DNA from: Candidatus Uhrbacteria bacterium RIFOXYA2_FULL_40_9
GTDB taxonomy: Bacteria; Patescibacteriota; Patescibacteriia; UBA9934; GWF2-40-263
Assembly: GCA_001791615.1 (NCBI GenBank)
Contig: MGEY01000009.1
Coordinates: 4,344 to 19,473, forward strand
Reading direction: 5' to 3'
DNA length: 15,130 nt
The translations under genes and the position numbers were made by a program. This document shows, in pieces, positions 6,740 to 13,746 of the stretch. The notes beneath the pieces were generated by a model. That model did no database searches. It had not been told where the DNA came from and saw only the letters and a program-made list of their open reading frames with translations. How positions within the stretch are numbered: the stretch's first letter is position 1; each line of letters starts with the position of its first letter.

Positions 6740-9385
6740 ATGAGTAAAAACGAGATGCCAAAGGCTTATGAACCTCAGAATTATGAGGATGCCATTTATT
6801 CCGCTTGGGAAGAAAGCGGTTTTTTTAATCCAGATCATTTAGAGGGAGAGCCATTTTCTGTCATGATGCCACCTCCAAATGTGACTGGGGTGCTTCATTT
6901 AGGTCATGCACTTGAAAATTCTTTGATGGATATCATGATTCGATATCAACGCATGTGTGGAAAGAAAACACTGTTAGTGCCAGGAACAGATCATGCGGCT
7001 GTAGCCACACAAGCACGAGTGGAGAAGAATTTGGTTAAAGAGGGACATCCACATCCACGTGAAGAGTTCGGAAGAGAAAAATTGCTTGAGATGATTCGTG
7101 CCTATGCAGAGCAATCAAAAGGAACGATTCTTACGCAGATTCGAAAAATGGGAACAAGTGCAGATTGGTCGCGACTCGCATATACATTTGATGAAGCACG
7201 GAGTAAAGCAGTGACAGAAGTGTTTGTAAAAATGTATCAAGACGGATTGATTTATCGAGGACATCGCGTCGTGAATTGGTCTGTTAAAGGTCAATCGACT
7301 TGTAGTGATGATGAGCTTGTATATGTTGATCGACCTGCGAAGCTCTATACATTCAAGTATAGTTCAGATTTTCCTTTCACTATTGCCACAACACGTCCTG
7401 AAACAAAGTTGGGAGATACTGCTGTGGCGGTTCATCCATCCGATGAAAGGTATCAAAAGTATCTTGGGCAAACATTTGAAGTGAATTTTTGTGGAGTCTC
7501 TTTGAAATTGAGAGTGATTGCTGATGAAGGAGTGGATCCACTGTTTGGAACAGGAGCGCTTGGGGTGACTCCTGCACATAGTGGTGTTGACTTTGAAATG
7601 TATGAGAAACAAAAAGCTTTGGGGGAGGAGATTGCCTTGATCGAAGTGATTGGAACAGATGGTCATATGACCACACAAACAGGGGAGAGGTATGAAGGAT
7701 TGTCTGTTGAGGAAGCACGTGAAAAAGTGGTTGCTTGTCTAAAAGAACAGGGATTACTTGTTTCTGAGGAAGAGATTGAACAAAGTGTTGGATCTTCAGA
7801 TCGTTTTGGAGATGTTGTGGAAGCAATTCCACTAACTCAGTGGTTTGTAGCAGTAAATAAAGAAATTCCTGGGCGTGGAAAAACACTGAAGGAACTCATG
7901 AAAGAAGCTGTGACTGTTGGACATCAAGGAGACCCAGAAAAAAAAGTCAGAATTACTCCAGAGCGTTTTGAAAAAAGTTATTATTCCTGGATTGATCATT
8001 TGCGTGATTGGTGTATTTCTCGTCAAATTTGGTGGGGACACCGCATTCCAGTTTGGTATCGAGGAGAGGAAGTTTTTTGTGGTAAAGAAAATCCAGAAGG
8101 TGATGGTTGGACACAAGATCCAGACACTCTTGATACTTGGTTTAGTTCAGGGCTTTGGACGTTTTCAACTCTTGGGTGGCCGGAACAAACAAATGATTTC
8201 CGAACATTTTATCCAACCACTTGGATGCAAATGGGATATGAGATTTTGTTTTTTTGGATGGCACGCATGATTCTCATGTCTACATATGTTCTCGATGAAA
8301 TTCCTTTTAAGGATGTCTATATTCATGGAATGTTACGTGATAAAGATGGACAGAAATTTTCAAAATCTCTTGGTAATGGAATTGATCCTATTGAAGTTGT
8401 GAATAAATATGGAGCAGATGCCTTGCGTTTTAGCCTTATTGCTGGAGTATCCCCTGGAAATGACGCCAAGTTTTATGAAGAAAAAGTGGAAGCAGGACAA
8501 CATCTTGTGAACAAACTTTGGAATATTTCGCGATTTGTTTTGACTTCTGTAGAGAACGTTCAAGCCGTTGCTTCCGTGAAACCTCAAACCGCTGCAGATC
8601 AATGGATTTTGAGTCGATTTTCTGAGGTTGTAGAAAAGATGACTCTAAACATGAAGAATTATGAATTTTCTGCAGCTGGAGAACTTTTACGTGATTTTAC
8701 GTGGAATGATTTTGCAGATTGGTATTTGGAAATAGCAAAAGGTCAACGTCAAACAGATAAAGAAAAAACTGATGCCATCCTTCTTTTTATCCTTGAACGA
8801 CTTCTTGTCCTCTGGCATCCATTCATGCCTTTTGTGACTGAAGAAATTTGGAAACAGTTTGAGACAGATACTATGATGATCATTCATCCTTGGGTGACAG
8901 ATCTTCCATCTGTGGAAGAAGGGGAGAATAAGTTTACGTTCGTGCAGGATTGTATTGTGGCGATTCGCAATCTTCGTGCACAATACAAAGTAGAACCTGC
9001 GAAGTTTATCGAAGCAGTTATCGTTCATAAAGACAAAGCGCTATTTTTACGAGAACAAGAGGCATTGATCAAACAACTCGCTCGTATAAACATATTGAAG
9101 ATAGAAGAAAGTGCAGAGCAACCAGAGGGGTCTGTTTCCACTATTGTAGGTGATGTGAAGATTTTTGTTCCTCTTGCTGGGTTGGTTGATGGAGAAAAAG
9201 AAAAAGCAAAATTGGAAAAAGAAAGGCAAGAGGTTGAGCAATACCTTGCTTCCTTAGAACAAAAACTTTCCAATCGTGATTTCCTTTCCAAAGCTCCAGA
9301 GCAGGTTGTGGAATCTTTGAAAGAGAAAAAAAAAGAAGCGGAGAAAAAGTTAAACACCATTATTGAACAAATAAATTTTTTGTAA
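6740..9385 (+). CDS. valS: Valyl-tRNA synthetase
   Basis: 881 aa, the usual size for bacterial ValRS. This class Ia enzyme attaches valine to tRNA-Val in the cytoplasm. The Rossmann fold carries PPPNVTG then HLGH (53-56, the HIGH signature) and GTDHAAVATQ. The CP1 editing domain follows (about 200-350), with TTRPETKLGDTAVAVHP and GTGALGVTPAH. WWGHRIPVWY and the KMSKS loop come next. The loop reads KFSKS (539-543), with Phe in place of Met, followed by LGNGIDP. The helical anticodon-binding domain and a charged C-terminal coiled-coil arm (about 815-881) complete the protein. There is no SD; the start codon may be nearly leaderless. argS follows 32 nt downstream on the same strand, probably co-transcribed, and a tRNA-Val(UAC) gene lies about 3.3 kb away. 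Confidence 0.97.
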   Translation: MSKNEMPKAYEPQNYEDAIYSAWEESGFFNPDHLEGEPFSVMMPPPNVTGVLHLGHALENSLMDIMIRYQRMCGKKTLLVPGTDHAAVATQARVEKNLVKEGHPHPREEFGREKLLEMIRAYAEQSKGTILTQIRKMGTSADWSRLAYTFDEARSKAVTEVFVKMYQDGLIYRGHRVVNWSVKGQSTCSDDELVYVDRPAKLYTFKYSSDFPFTIATTRPETKLGDTAVAVHPSDERYQKYLGQTFEVNFCGVSLKLRVIADEGVDPLFGTGALGVTPAHSGVDFEMYEKQKALGEEIALIEVIGTDGHMTTQTGERYEGLSVEEAREKVVACLKEQGLLVSEEEIEQSVGSSDRFGDVVEAIPLTQWFVAVNKEIPGRGKTLKELMKEAVTVGHQGDPEKKVRITPERFEKSYYSWIDHLRDWCISRQIWWGHRIPVWYRGEEVFCGKENPEGDGWTQDPDTLDTWFSSGLWTFSTLGWPEQTNDFRTFYPTTWMQMGYEILFFWMARMILMSTYVLDEIPFKDVYIHGMLRDKDGQKFSKSLGNGIDPIEVVNKYGADALRFSLIAGVSPGNDAKFYEEKVEAGQHLVNKLWNISRFVLTSVENVQAVASVKPQTAADQWILSRFSEVVEKMTLNMKNYEFSAAGELLRDFTWNDFADWYLEIAKGQRQTDKEKTDAILLFILERLLVLWHPFMPFVTEEIWKQFETDTMMIIHPWVTDLPSVEEGENKFTFVQDCIVAIRNLRAQYKVEPAKFIEAVIVHKDKALFLREQEALIKQLARINILKIEESAEQPEGSVSTIVGDVKIFVPLAGLVDGEKEKAKLEKERQEVEQYLASLEQKLSNRDFLSKAPEQVVESLKEKKKEAEKKLNTIIEQINFL

Positions 9386-9417
9386 GTCCTTAAATATTTA
9401 CACGGTATCGTTGATGT

Positions 9418-11127
9418 ATGTTATCTGTCTTACAAGAAGCAAAACAGCAATTTATTAAAGAGCTCAAACAAATACTCGGAAAAGAAGTGAGTGTTTCTAT
9501 TGAGGATCTTGAAGCTCCTCCAGATCCAAAACTTGGTGATCTTGCATTCCCTTGTTTTTCTCTTGCAAAAGCGCTGAAACGTTCTCCAAATGAGATTGCC
9601 ATTGAAATTGCTACAAACATTGCCCCACAAGGTTTTATTAAAAAAGCAAAAGCAGATGGACCTTATGTGAACATTTTGTTTAATGATGAGGTTTTCGGAC
9701 GCTCTTTATTAGAATCTATTCACGAACAAGGAGACGCTTATGGATCTTCTGATATTGGGAAGGGGAATAGTGTGATGGTGGAGTATGCCCAACCAAATAC
9801 TCATAAAGAAATCCATGTTGGTCATTTGCGTAATTTTCTTGCCGGACAATTGCTCGTGAATGTGCTGCGCGCAAATCATTATGAAGTGATCCCAACCGCT
9901 TATATTGGGGATATGGGAATGCATGTGGCAAAGTGTCTTTGGGGAATAAAAACATTTTTTGCAGAGGAAGAGCCAGAGAAAGATGAGCGAGTTGCATTTC
10001 TTGGGAAAGTGTATGTGAAAGCCGCCACAGCCGCAGAAGAAAATGAAGAAGTCAAAAAAGAAATGGCAGATCTTTTTCGAGAACTCGACGAATTAAAAGG
10101 ACCTTATGTTTCTCTTTGGAAAAAAACACGAGGATGGTCACTTGATGTGATAAAGGCGATTTATAAAGAGCTAGGATTGACTATTGATGTTTGGTATTTT
10201 GAAAGTGATTTTATTGATGAAGCCAGAAAGATTATTGCAGATCTACAGAAAAAAGGGATTGTTGTGAAGAGTGAAGGAGCTTTAATCGTAGATCTCGAGC
10301 AAGAACATTTAGGAGTCAATCTTTTAGTGAAAACCGACGGAGCTCTTCTTTACAATGCCAAAGATATCGCTCTTGCTTTGAGAAAAGAAGAAGACTTTCA
10401 CCCTATGCGTAGCATAAATGTGATTGATGCACGTCAAACACTTGCACAAAAACAATTGGTTGCGACATTACGAAAAATGGGATTTGAAAAACCTCTTGAG
10501 CATCTTTCTTATGAATTTGTCACCACCAAAGAGGGAACGATGGCATCACGAAAAGGGAATGTTATTTTGTACGAAGACCTTCGTGATCAGATGATAGCTC
10601 TTGCAAAAGAAGAAACAATGAAGCGACACGAAGAGTGGGGAGAAAAAAAAGTAGAAAAGATCGCGAGAGCTATTGCCTTTTCTGCTATGCGATTTGGAAT
10701 GCTTAAACAAGATCTTGATAAAAAAATCATTTTCGATTTAGAAGAAGCTCTTTCTTTTGAAGGATTCACGGGCCCCTATTTGCTTTATACTTTTGCACGT
10801 ATTCAAAGTATCTTGCGTAAAGCAAAGAAAACAACTCCCTTGCGAACAACAATTCATGTTCAGGCACCTGTAGAACATCAACTTCTTGTTGCTATGGCAC
10901 ATTATCCAGAAATTCTCTACTTAGTTGGACAATCTATGAATCTTGCAAGCCTTACACAATATCTTTTTGGGCTTTGTCAGGTTTTTTCTGAGTATTATCA
11001 TGAGATCCCTGTGCTTACAGAAGAAGGGGAAGTGCTTCAAGAGAGACTTGCCATGGTGGAAGCGGTTTCACAAGTTTTAAAAAATGGTTTTGTTCTTTTG
11101 GGGATGGAACCAATTGAGGAAATGTAA
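9418..11127 (+). CDS. argS: Arginyl-tRNA synthetase
   Basis: 569 aa, normal for ArgRS. It charges tRNA-Arg with arginine and, as known for the family, needs bound tRNA for activation. The N-terminal additional domain (about 1-110) contains KLGDLAFPCFSLAK. The catalytic domain has VEYAQPNTHKEIHVGH, with HVGH at 133-136 as the HIGH motif, then NVLRANHYEV and YIGDMGMH. The KMSKS-equivalent is TMASRKGN (374-381). The C-terminal DALR anticodon-binding domain begins around GFTGPYLLYTFARIQSILRKA-like residues. An in-frame TGA lies 6 nt upstream of the ATG at 9418, so this is the only reasonable start. There is no SD. It follows valS by 32 nt with no terminator between, implying co-transcription; its last codons overlap the proposed bactofilin promoter. 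Confidence 0.97.
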   Translation: MLSVLQEAKQQFIKELKQILGKEVSVSIEDLEAPPDPKLGDLAFPCFSLAKALKRSPNEIAIEIATNIAPQGFIKKAKADGPYVNILFNDEVFGRSLLESIHEQGDAYGSSDIGKGNSVMVEYAQPNTHKEIHVGHLRNFLAGQLLVNVLRANHYEVIPTAYIGDMGMHVAKCLWGIKTFFAEEEPEKDERVAFLGKVYVKAATAAEENEEVKKEMADLFRELDELKGPYVSLWKKTRGWSLDVIKAIYKELGLTIDVWYFESDFIDEARKIIADLQKKGIVVKSEGALIVDLEQEHLGVNLLVKTDGALLYNAKDIALALRKEEDFHPMRSINVIDARQTLAQKQLVATLRKMGFEKPLEHLSYEFVTTKEGTMASRKGNVILYEDLRDQMIALAKEETMKRHEEWGEKKVEKIARAIAFSAMRFGMLKQDLDKKIIFDLEEALSFEGFTGPYLLYTFARIQSILRKAKKTTPLRTTIHVQAPVEHQLLVAMAHYPEILYLVGQSMNLASLTQYLFGLCQVFSEYYHEIPVLTEEGEVLQERLAMVEAVSQVLKNGFVLLGMEPIEEM

Positions 11128-11142
11128 AAGGGCTGTTACTAT
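11114..11142 (+). promoter_or_regulatory. Promoter TTGAGG-N17-TACTAT with TGT extension, inside the argS 3' end
   Basis: TTGAGG (11114-11119) and TACTAT (11137-11142) are spaced by 17 nt, and the -10 is preceded by TGT (11134-11136), an extended -10 form. Transcription would begin near 11149, about 8 nt before the bactofilin ATG at 11157. This would give the bactofilin and DAGK-like pair expression independent of argS. Confidence 0.55.
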
Positions 11143-11156
11143 TTAAGATCACTAAT

Positions 11157-11564
11157 ATGTTTAATCGAACACAGGAGGAAAAGACAAAAACATCTATGGC
11201 ATCATTACATCAAGAGACCGTTATTGCTCAAGGCGTCAAAGTCGAGGGTGATTTCGTGAGTCAGGGAAACGTTATTATTGATGGAGAAGTGACCGGTTCA
11301 GTAAAAACAAATCAATCACTTCATATTGGGGAAACCGCTATTATTCATGCAAATATTGAGGCTGAAAATGCTGTGATTGCTGGGGAGGTTAAGGGGAATT
11401 TACGTGTGGGTGATACCCTTGAGCTTCAATCAAGCTCACAGGTGCTTGGAGACATTGAAACGCAAGTGCTTTCCATTTCTCCTGGAGCAAAGGTAAATGG
11501 TCATCTTTCTATGGGAGGAAAAACAACATCCATCTCATCTCAAGAAGAAGAAATTGAAGAATAA
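11157..11564 (+). CDS. Bactofilin family (polymer-forming cytoskeletal) protein
   Basis: 135 aa. Residues about 20-120 show the short-period beta-helix repeats of the bactofilin/DUF583 family: alternating Val/Ile with Gly at turns (QGVKVEGDF, GNVIIDGEVTGSV, GETAIIHANIEAENAVIAGEVKGNL, AKVNGHLSM). The core is flanked by short charged tails with an acidic C-terminus. Bactofilins polymerise without nucleotide into filaments on the inner membrane face and localise envelope or polysaccharide enzymes. This fits the nearby envelope genes, but no direct partner can be shown. The ATG at 11157 has no SD. An in-frame ATG at 11196 has AGGAGG 17 nt upstream, too far for normal use, though the alternative start would not touch the core domain. 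The DAGK-like gene follows 20 nt downstream. Confidence 0.92.
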   Translation: MFNRTQEEKTKTSMASLHQETVIAQGVKVEGDFVSQGNVIIDGEVTGSVKTNQSLHIGETAIIHANIEAENAVIAGEVKGNLRVGDTLELQSSSQVLGDIETQVLSISPGAKVNGHLSMGGKTTSISSQEEEIEE

Positions 11565-11584
11565 AATCGCAAATTGGGTTGCTT

Positions 11585-12346
11585 GTGTATTACTATATTT
11601 ACGATAATTTCATTCAAGATAAACGATTTGAGAAAGAAGTGCAGTTGATTGAGAATCGTCTTACAGACCTTGGGATCGCGGGGAAAGTCGCGCGGTTGGC
11701 GCTTTTTCGAAATGCTGAAGAAATGATTCGTGATGAAGTACAACGTGGAGTTTCAACTGTTGTTGTGGTTGGGAATGATGAGACAATTCGAAAAGTGTTG
11801 GATGTGATTGCAGAAAGCGGACTTGTTTTCGGTCTTATTCCACTTGGTCCTCATAATGACCTTGCACAATTACTCGGGATTCCTTTAGGGGTAGCAGCTT
11901 GTGATATTCTTTCTTCTCGTATTATTGAAACAATTGATGTTGGAACAATCAATGGACGAAGATTTATTACTGGTATTTCTATTCCAAATTTTTCTGCAGA
12001 AATTTGTTGTGAAGATCGATATCGTGTTTTTCCTGAAGGGGTTGGATCACTTGAAGTGTGGAATCTTTCTTGTGGAATGACCAATGATGTGAATGCCGTT
12101 TCCAATCCTTGTGATGGGAAGTTAGAGACAATCATTCGCACGCGCGTGCGAAAAGGGTGGAATGTTTTGCATCGTCGTCGTATTCATGAGAGTGTTTTAC
12201 CTCTTGAATCGTTTGCCATTCGTAGTGAAACTCCCATCTCTGTTTTTGCAGATGGGGAAGAAATGACAGGAACGCGATTTGATATCGGAGTAGAATCAAT
12301 GATCCTTCGAGTGATTACAGGGAGAAATCGATTATTTAGTTCTTGA
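11585..12346 (+). CDS. Diacylglycerol kinase catalytic-domain-like protein with atypical nucleotide motif
   Basis: 253 aa from the GTG at 11585. Fold clues for the DAGK_cat/YegS-like lipid kinase family are VVVVGNDETIRKV (from about residue 58), LIPLGPHNDLAQLLGIP (about 85-101) and a C-terminal SVFADGEEM, the usual D-G-E near the end. The nucleotide loop GGDGT of active kinases reads GNDET (63-67), and PxGTxND reads PLGPHND, so activity may be altered or absent. Family members phosphorylate membrane diacylglycerol, sphingosine or related lipids. The GTG is preferred because it begins MYYYIYD, as I recall for related Patescibacteria proteins; a TTG two codons upstream (11579) is the alternative. 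There is no SD. It starts 20 nt after the bactofilin stop, so the two are probably co-transcribed. No terminator is visible after it before the tRNA-Leu promoter. Confidence 0.75.
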   Translation: MYYYIYDNFIQDKRFEKEVQLIENRLTDLGIAGKVARLALFRNAEEMIRDEVQRGVSTVVVVGNDETIRKVLDVIAESGLVFGLIPLGPHNDLAQLLGIPLGVAACDILSSRIIETIDVGTINGRRFITGISIPNFSAEICCEDRYRVFPEGVGSLEVWNLSCGMTNDVNAVSNPCDGKLETIIRTRVRKGWNVLHRRRIHESVLPLESFAIRSETPISVFADGEEMTGTRFDIGVESMILRVITGRNRLFSS

Positions 12347-12385
12347 TTTTTGAAATAGGGTAGGGTATGATCGGTTTTGTCCTTT

Positions 12386-12415
12386 TTGAAGAGATAAAAA
12401 GGGAGTGAATACAAT
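12386..12415 (+). promoter_or_regulatory. Promoter TTGAAG-N18-TACAAT for tRNA-Leu
   Basis: TTGAAG (12386-12391) and TACAAT (12410-12415) are 18 nt apart, and transcription would start near 12422, about 12 nt before the mature tRNA end. The -35 overlaps a CCTTTTT/AAAAAGG inverted repeat (12381-12387, 12396-12402). Confidence 0.65.
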
Positions 12416-12433
12416 GATAATGACAGTATCTCT

Positions 12434-12520
12434 GCGGACGTGGTGGAATTGGTATACACGCTAGCTTGAGGGGCTAGTGCTCGCAAGGGCTTGGAGGTTC
12501 GAGTCCTCTCGTCCGCACCA
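12434..12520 (+). tRNA. tRNA-Leu (anticodon GAG), CCA encoded
   Basis: A full cloverleaf can be drawn. The acceptor stem is GCGGACG (12434-12440) with CGTCCGC (12510-12516), then discriminator A and CCA (12518-12520). The anticodon stem is CTAGC/GCTAG with loop TTGAGGG, giving anticodon GAG (12468-12470), which reads CUC and CUU. The long variable arm (GCTC-GCAA-GGGC) is typical of class II leucine tRNAs. The T stem is 12493-12497 with 12505-12509, and its loop is TTCGAGT. It has its own promoter and terminator. Part of its 3' half recurs in inverted form at 12567-12588. Confidence 0.97.
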
Positions 12521-12522
12521 GA

Positions 12523-12553
12523 CAAAAAACTCAGACAACGTCTGGGTTTTTTG
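12523..12553 (+). terminator. Intrinsic terminator of tRNA-Leu
   Basis: CAGAC (12532-12536) pairs with GTCTG (12540-12544) around a 3-nt AAC loop. The stem continues through T-G and C-G pairs into six A-T pairs (12524-12529 with 12547-12552), so the T run is both stem and tract. It begins 3 nt after the encoded CCA. Confidence 0.88.
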
Positions 12554-12566
12554 TTTGAGAGTTTCA

Positions 12567-12588
12567 GACGAGAGGCGAGAACCTCCAA
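12567..12588. repeat. Inverted, imperfect copy of the tRNA-Leu 3' end (T-arm region)
   Basis: GACGAGAGG (12567-12575) is the exact reverse complement of tRNA-Leu positions 12505-12513, and AACCTCCAA (12580-12588) of 12491-12499. The middle is CGAG here versus ACTCG expected. Thus 18 of about 22 bases form an inverted copy of the T arm plus 3' acceptor strand, with the terminator between the two arms. It could be a decayed tRNA or attachment-site fragment, or an arm that can pair with the tRNA in a read-through transcript. Confidence 0.8.
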
Positions 12589-12604
12589 ATGGTTCGGTGT
12601 TATC

Positions 12605-12637
12605 AAAAATCTCCGAGCTTTTGACTCGGAGATTTTT
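12605..12637. terminator. Strong bidirectional terminator between convergent tRNA genes
   Basis: A perfect 13-bp stem (12605-12617 with 12625-12637) with a 7-nt loop and A/T runs at both bases. It ends the minus-strand tRNA-Val transcript and can also stop plus-strand read-through. Its outermost base, 12637, is also the last A of the tRNA-Val CCA. Confidence 0.93.
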
Positions 12638-12713
12638 GGTGGGTGCTAAGGGATTCGAACCCCTGGCCTTCTCGGTGTAAACGAGACGCTCTAACCAACT
12701 GAGCTAAGCACCC
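12637..12713 (-). tRNA. tRNA-Val (anticodon UAC), CCA encoded
   Basis: On the minus strand the acceptor stem is GGGTGCT (12713-12707) with AGCACCC (12647-12641), then A and the encoded CCA (12639-12637). The D arm is AGCTCAGTTGGTTAGAGC-like. The anticodon stem TCTCG/CGAGA encloses TTTACAC, giving anticodon TAC (12679-12677). The T arm has GGTTCGAATCC. It decodes GUA and GUG valine codons and is a substrate of the ValRS encoded in this window. Confidence 0.97.
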
Positions 12714-12727
12714 ATACACTTGGCGAT

Positions 12728-12756
12728 ATCCTAGCGTATTTTTTAAATTGAAGCAA
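12728..12756 (-). promoter_or_regulatory. Promoter TTGCTT-N17-TAGGAT for tRNA-Val
   Basis: On the minus strand TTGCTT (12751-12756) and TAGGAT (12728-12733) are separated by 17 nt. Transcription would start near 12721, about 8 nt before the tRNA 5' end at 12713. Confidence 0.65.
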
Positions 12757-12814
12757 GATCTTGATTTCTCAATGACCATCATTTGTGAGAAAATATGTTC
12801 ATTACCACTTTTCT

Positions 12815-13465
12815 ATGAACATTGAACGTTCCAATGAACCACTCAGTAGTTTAACACATGGTTTGGGTTTTTTTCTCTCTGTTGCTGCTCTCGTTTTACT
12901 AACAGTTTTTGCGTCTTTACATGGAACGGCTTGGCATATTGTGAGTTATGCACTTTTTGGAACTAGTCTTATATTTCTTTATTTTGCCAGCACGTTATTT
13001 CATGCGTCTTCTCATCCCCGCAAAAAAGCCATTCTTCAACGAATCGATCATGCCATGATTTATGTTCTTATTGCCGGAACATATACACCCATCTGTTTGG
13101 TTGTTCTTCGAGGAGGATGGGGATGGAGTCTCTTTGGAGTAATTTGGGGATGCGCTTTGCTTGGAATAATTATGAAGTTCTTGAATGTATTGCAACACCT
13201 ATTATTTTCTACACTTTTATATCTGGTGATGGGATGGTTAGTTCTTGTTGCGATCATTCCACTTCTTCACCATATGGAATGGTTTGCTTTTCTTTGGTTA
13301 TTAATGGGTGGAATTTTTTATTCGGTTGGGGCGATGTTTTATTTATTTGATCGTTCAAAAATAAAACGACTATTTGGTTTCCATGAAGTGTTTCACCTTT
13401 TTGTGATGGCTGGAAGTTTTTGTCATTTTTGGCTTCTTCTTTTTTATATTCTTCCATCTGTTTGA
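12815..13465 (+). CDS. Hemolysin III / PAQR-family seven-TM membrane protein
   Basis: 216 aa from the ATG at 12815, normal for the HlyIII/TrhA family. About seven hydrophobic segments span the protein. The family signatures are present: N-terminal LTHGLGF (13-19), S-x3-H as STLFH (59-63), IDHAMIYVLIAGTYTP (77-92), and the C-terminal H-x3-H in FHEVFH (189-194) with a further His204. In PAQR proteins these Ser, His and Asp residues bind a zinc in the membrane; hydrolase activity on lipids has been proposed for the superfamily, and bacterial members have been linked to membrane lipid homeostasis. A GTG at 12785 gives ten extra residues, but the conserved region starts right after the ATG, so I prefer 12815. 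No SD is seen at either start. Confidence 0.92.
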   Translation: MNIERSNEPLSSLTHGLGFFLSVAALVLLTVFASLHGTAWHIVSYALFGTSLIFLYFASTLFHASSHPRKKAILQRIDHAMIYVLIAGTYTPICLVVLRGGWGWSLFGVIWGCALLGIIMKFLNVLQHLLFSTLLYLVMGWLVLVAIIPLLHHMEWFAFLWLLMGGIFYSVGAMFYLFDRSKIKRLFGFHEVFHLFVMAGSFCHFWLLLFYILPSV

Positions 13466-13474
13466 ACAAAATCA

Positions 13475-13483
13475 TGTTATAAT
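13475..13483 (+). promoter_or_regulatory. Extended -10 promoter TGTTATAAT, near-leaderless start for the next gene
   Basis: A perfect TATAAT (13478-13483) is preceded by TGT (13475-13477), with no convincing -35 at 13455-13460. The next ATG is at 13493, 9 nt after the -10, so the transcript should start about 3 nt before the start codon. It would drive the operon from 13493 to beyond the window. Confidence 0.7.
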
Positions 13484-13492
13484 AAGAACGCT

Positions 13493-13744
13493 ATGAATCC
13501 TTTTTTCCGTGTTCTTCTTGGTTTTTTTGTCATGTTTGTTGGTTTTTTGTTTGTTTGGAAAAATGAGAAAACTTTTCGTCTTATTGGTCGCATAGATTTT
13601 GCAGAGCGAAAGTTCGGTTATGGTGGCACAAGACTTTTCCTGAAATTAGTTGGAGTTATGATTGTTTTTATCGGAATGTTCATTATGACAAACATTATCT
13701 CGGATATTTTAACAAGTTTCGCGAGCATATTTGTTCGCACTTAA
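13493..13744 (+). CDS. Small two-TM membrane protein, unknown function
   Basis: 83 aa. There are two hydrophobic segments (about 5-23 and 48-70), separated by a 25-residue basic loop with FRLIGRIDFAERKFGYGGTR-like sequence. Hydrophobicity and loop charge suggest a helical hairpin with the loop on the cytoplasmic side. I do not recognise a family. It is the first gene after the extended -10 promoter and ends 2 nt before the methyltransferase start, so the two are almost certainly co-transcribed and perhaps translationally coupled. There is no SD. It reads as a real gene because it has its own promoter, a coherent membrane topology and tight spacing to the next gene. Confidence 0.75.
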   Translation: MNPFFRVLLGFFVMFVGFLFVWKNEKTFRLIGRIDFAERKFGYGGTRLFLKLVGVMIVFIGMFIMTNIISDILTSFASIFVRT

Positions 13745-13746
13745 GT

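Noticed and set aside
6739..9385. KFSKS in ValRS as a sign of an inactive enzyme
   Set aside because: Only the second residue of KMSKS is changed, to another hydrophobic residue; both Lys and Ser positions and the HIGH motif are intact, so activity is expected.
6740..11127. A T-box leader in front of the synthetase genes
   Set aside because: The space before valS (152 nt, shared with a divergent promoter) and the 32 nt before argS hold no T-box-like conserved bulge or terminator/antiterminator pair.
12381..12402. CCTTTTT/AAAAAGG inverted repeat as terminator of the DAGK-like gene
   Set aside because: An A/T-rich 7-bp stem with no following T run, overlapping the tRNA-Leu -35 box; it does not have terminator form.
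12184..12606. Open frame of 140 codons on the minus strand across the tRNA-Leu gene
   Set aside because: It contains the well-known spurious translation of the antisense of a leucine tRNA (ADERTRTSKPLRALAPQ) and overlaps the tRNA, its terminator and the end of the DAGK-like gene.
12477..12680. Open frame of 67 codons on the plus strand ending in GAKGFEPLAFSV
   Set aside because: GAKGFEPL is the classic artefact from reading the antisense of a tRNA (here tRNA-Val); the frame runs through two tRNAs and two terminators.
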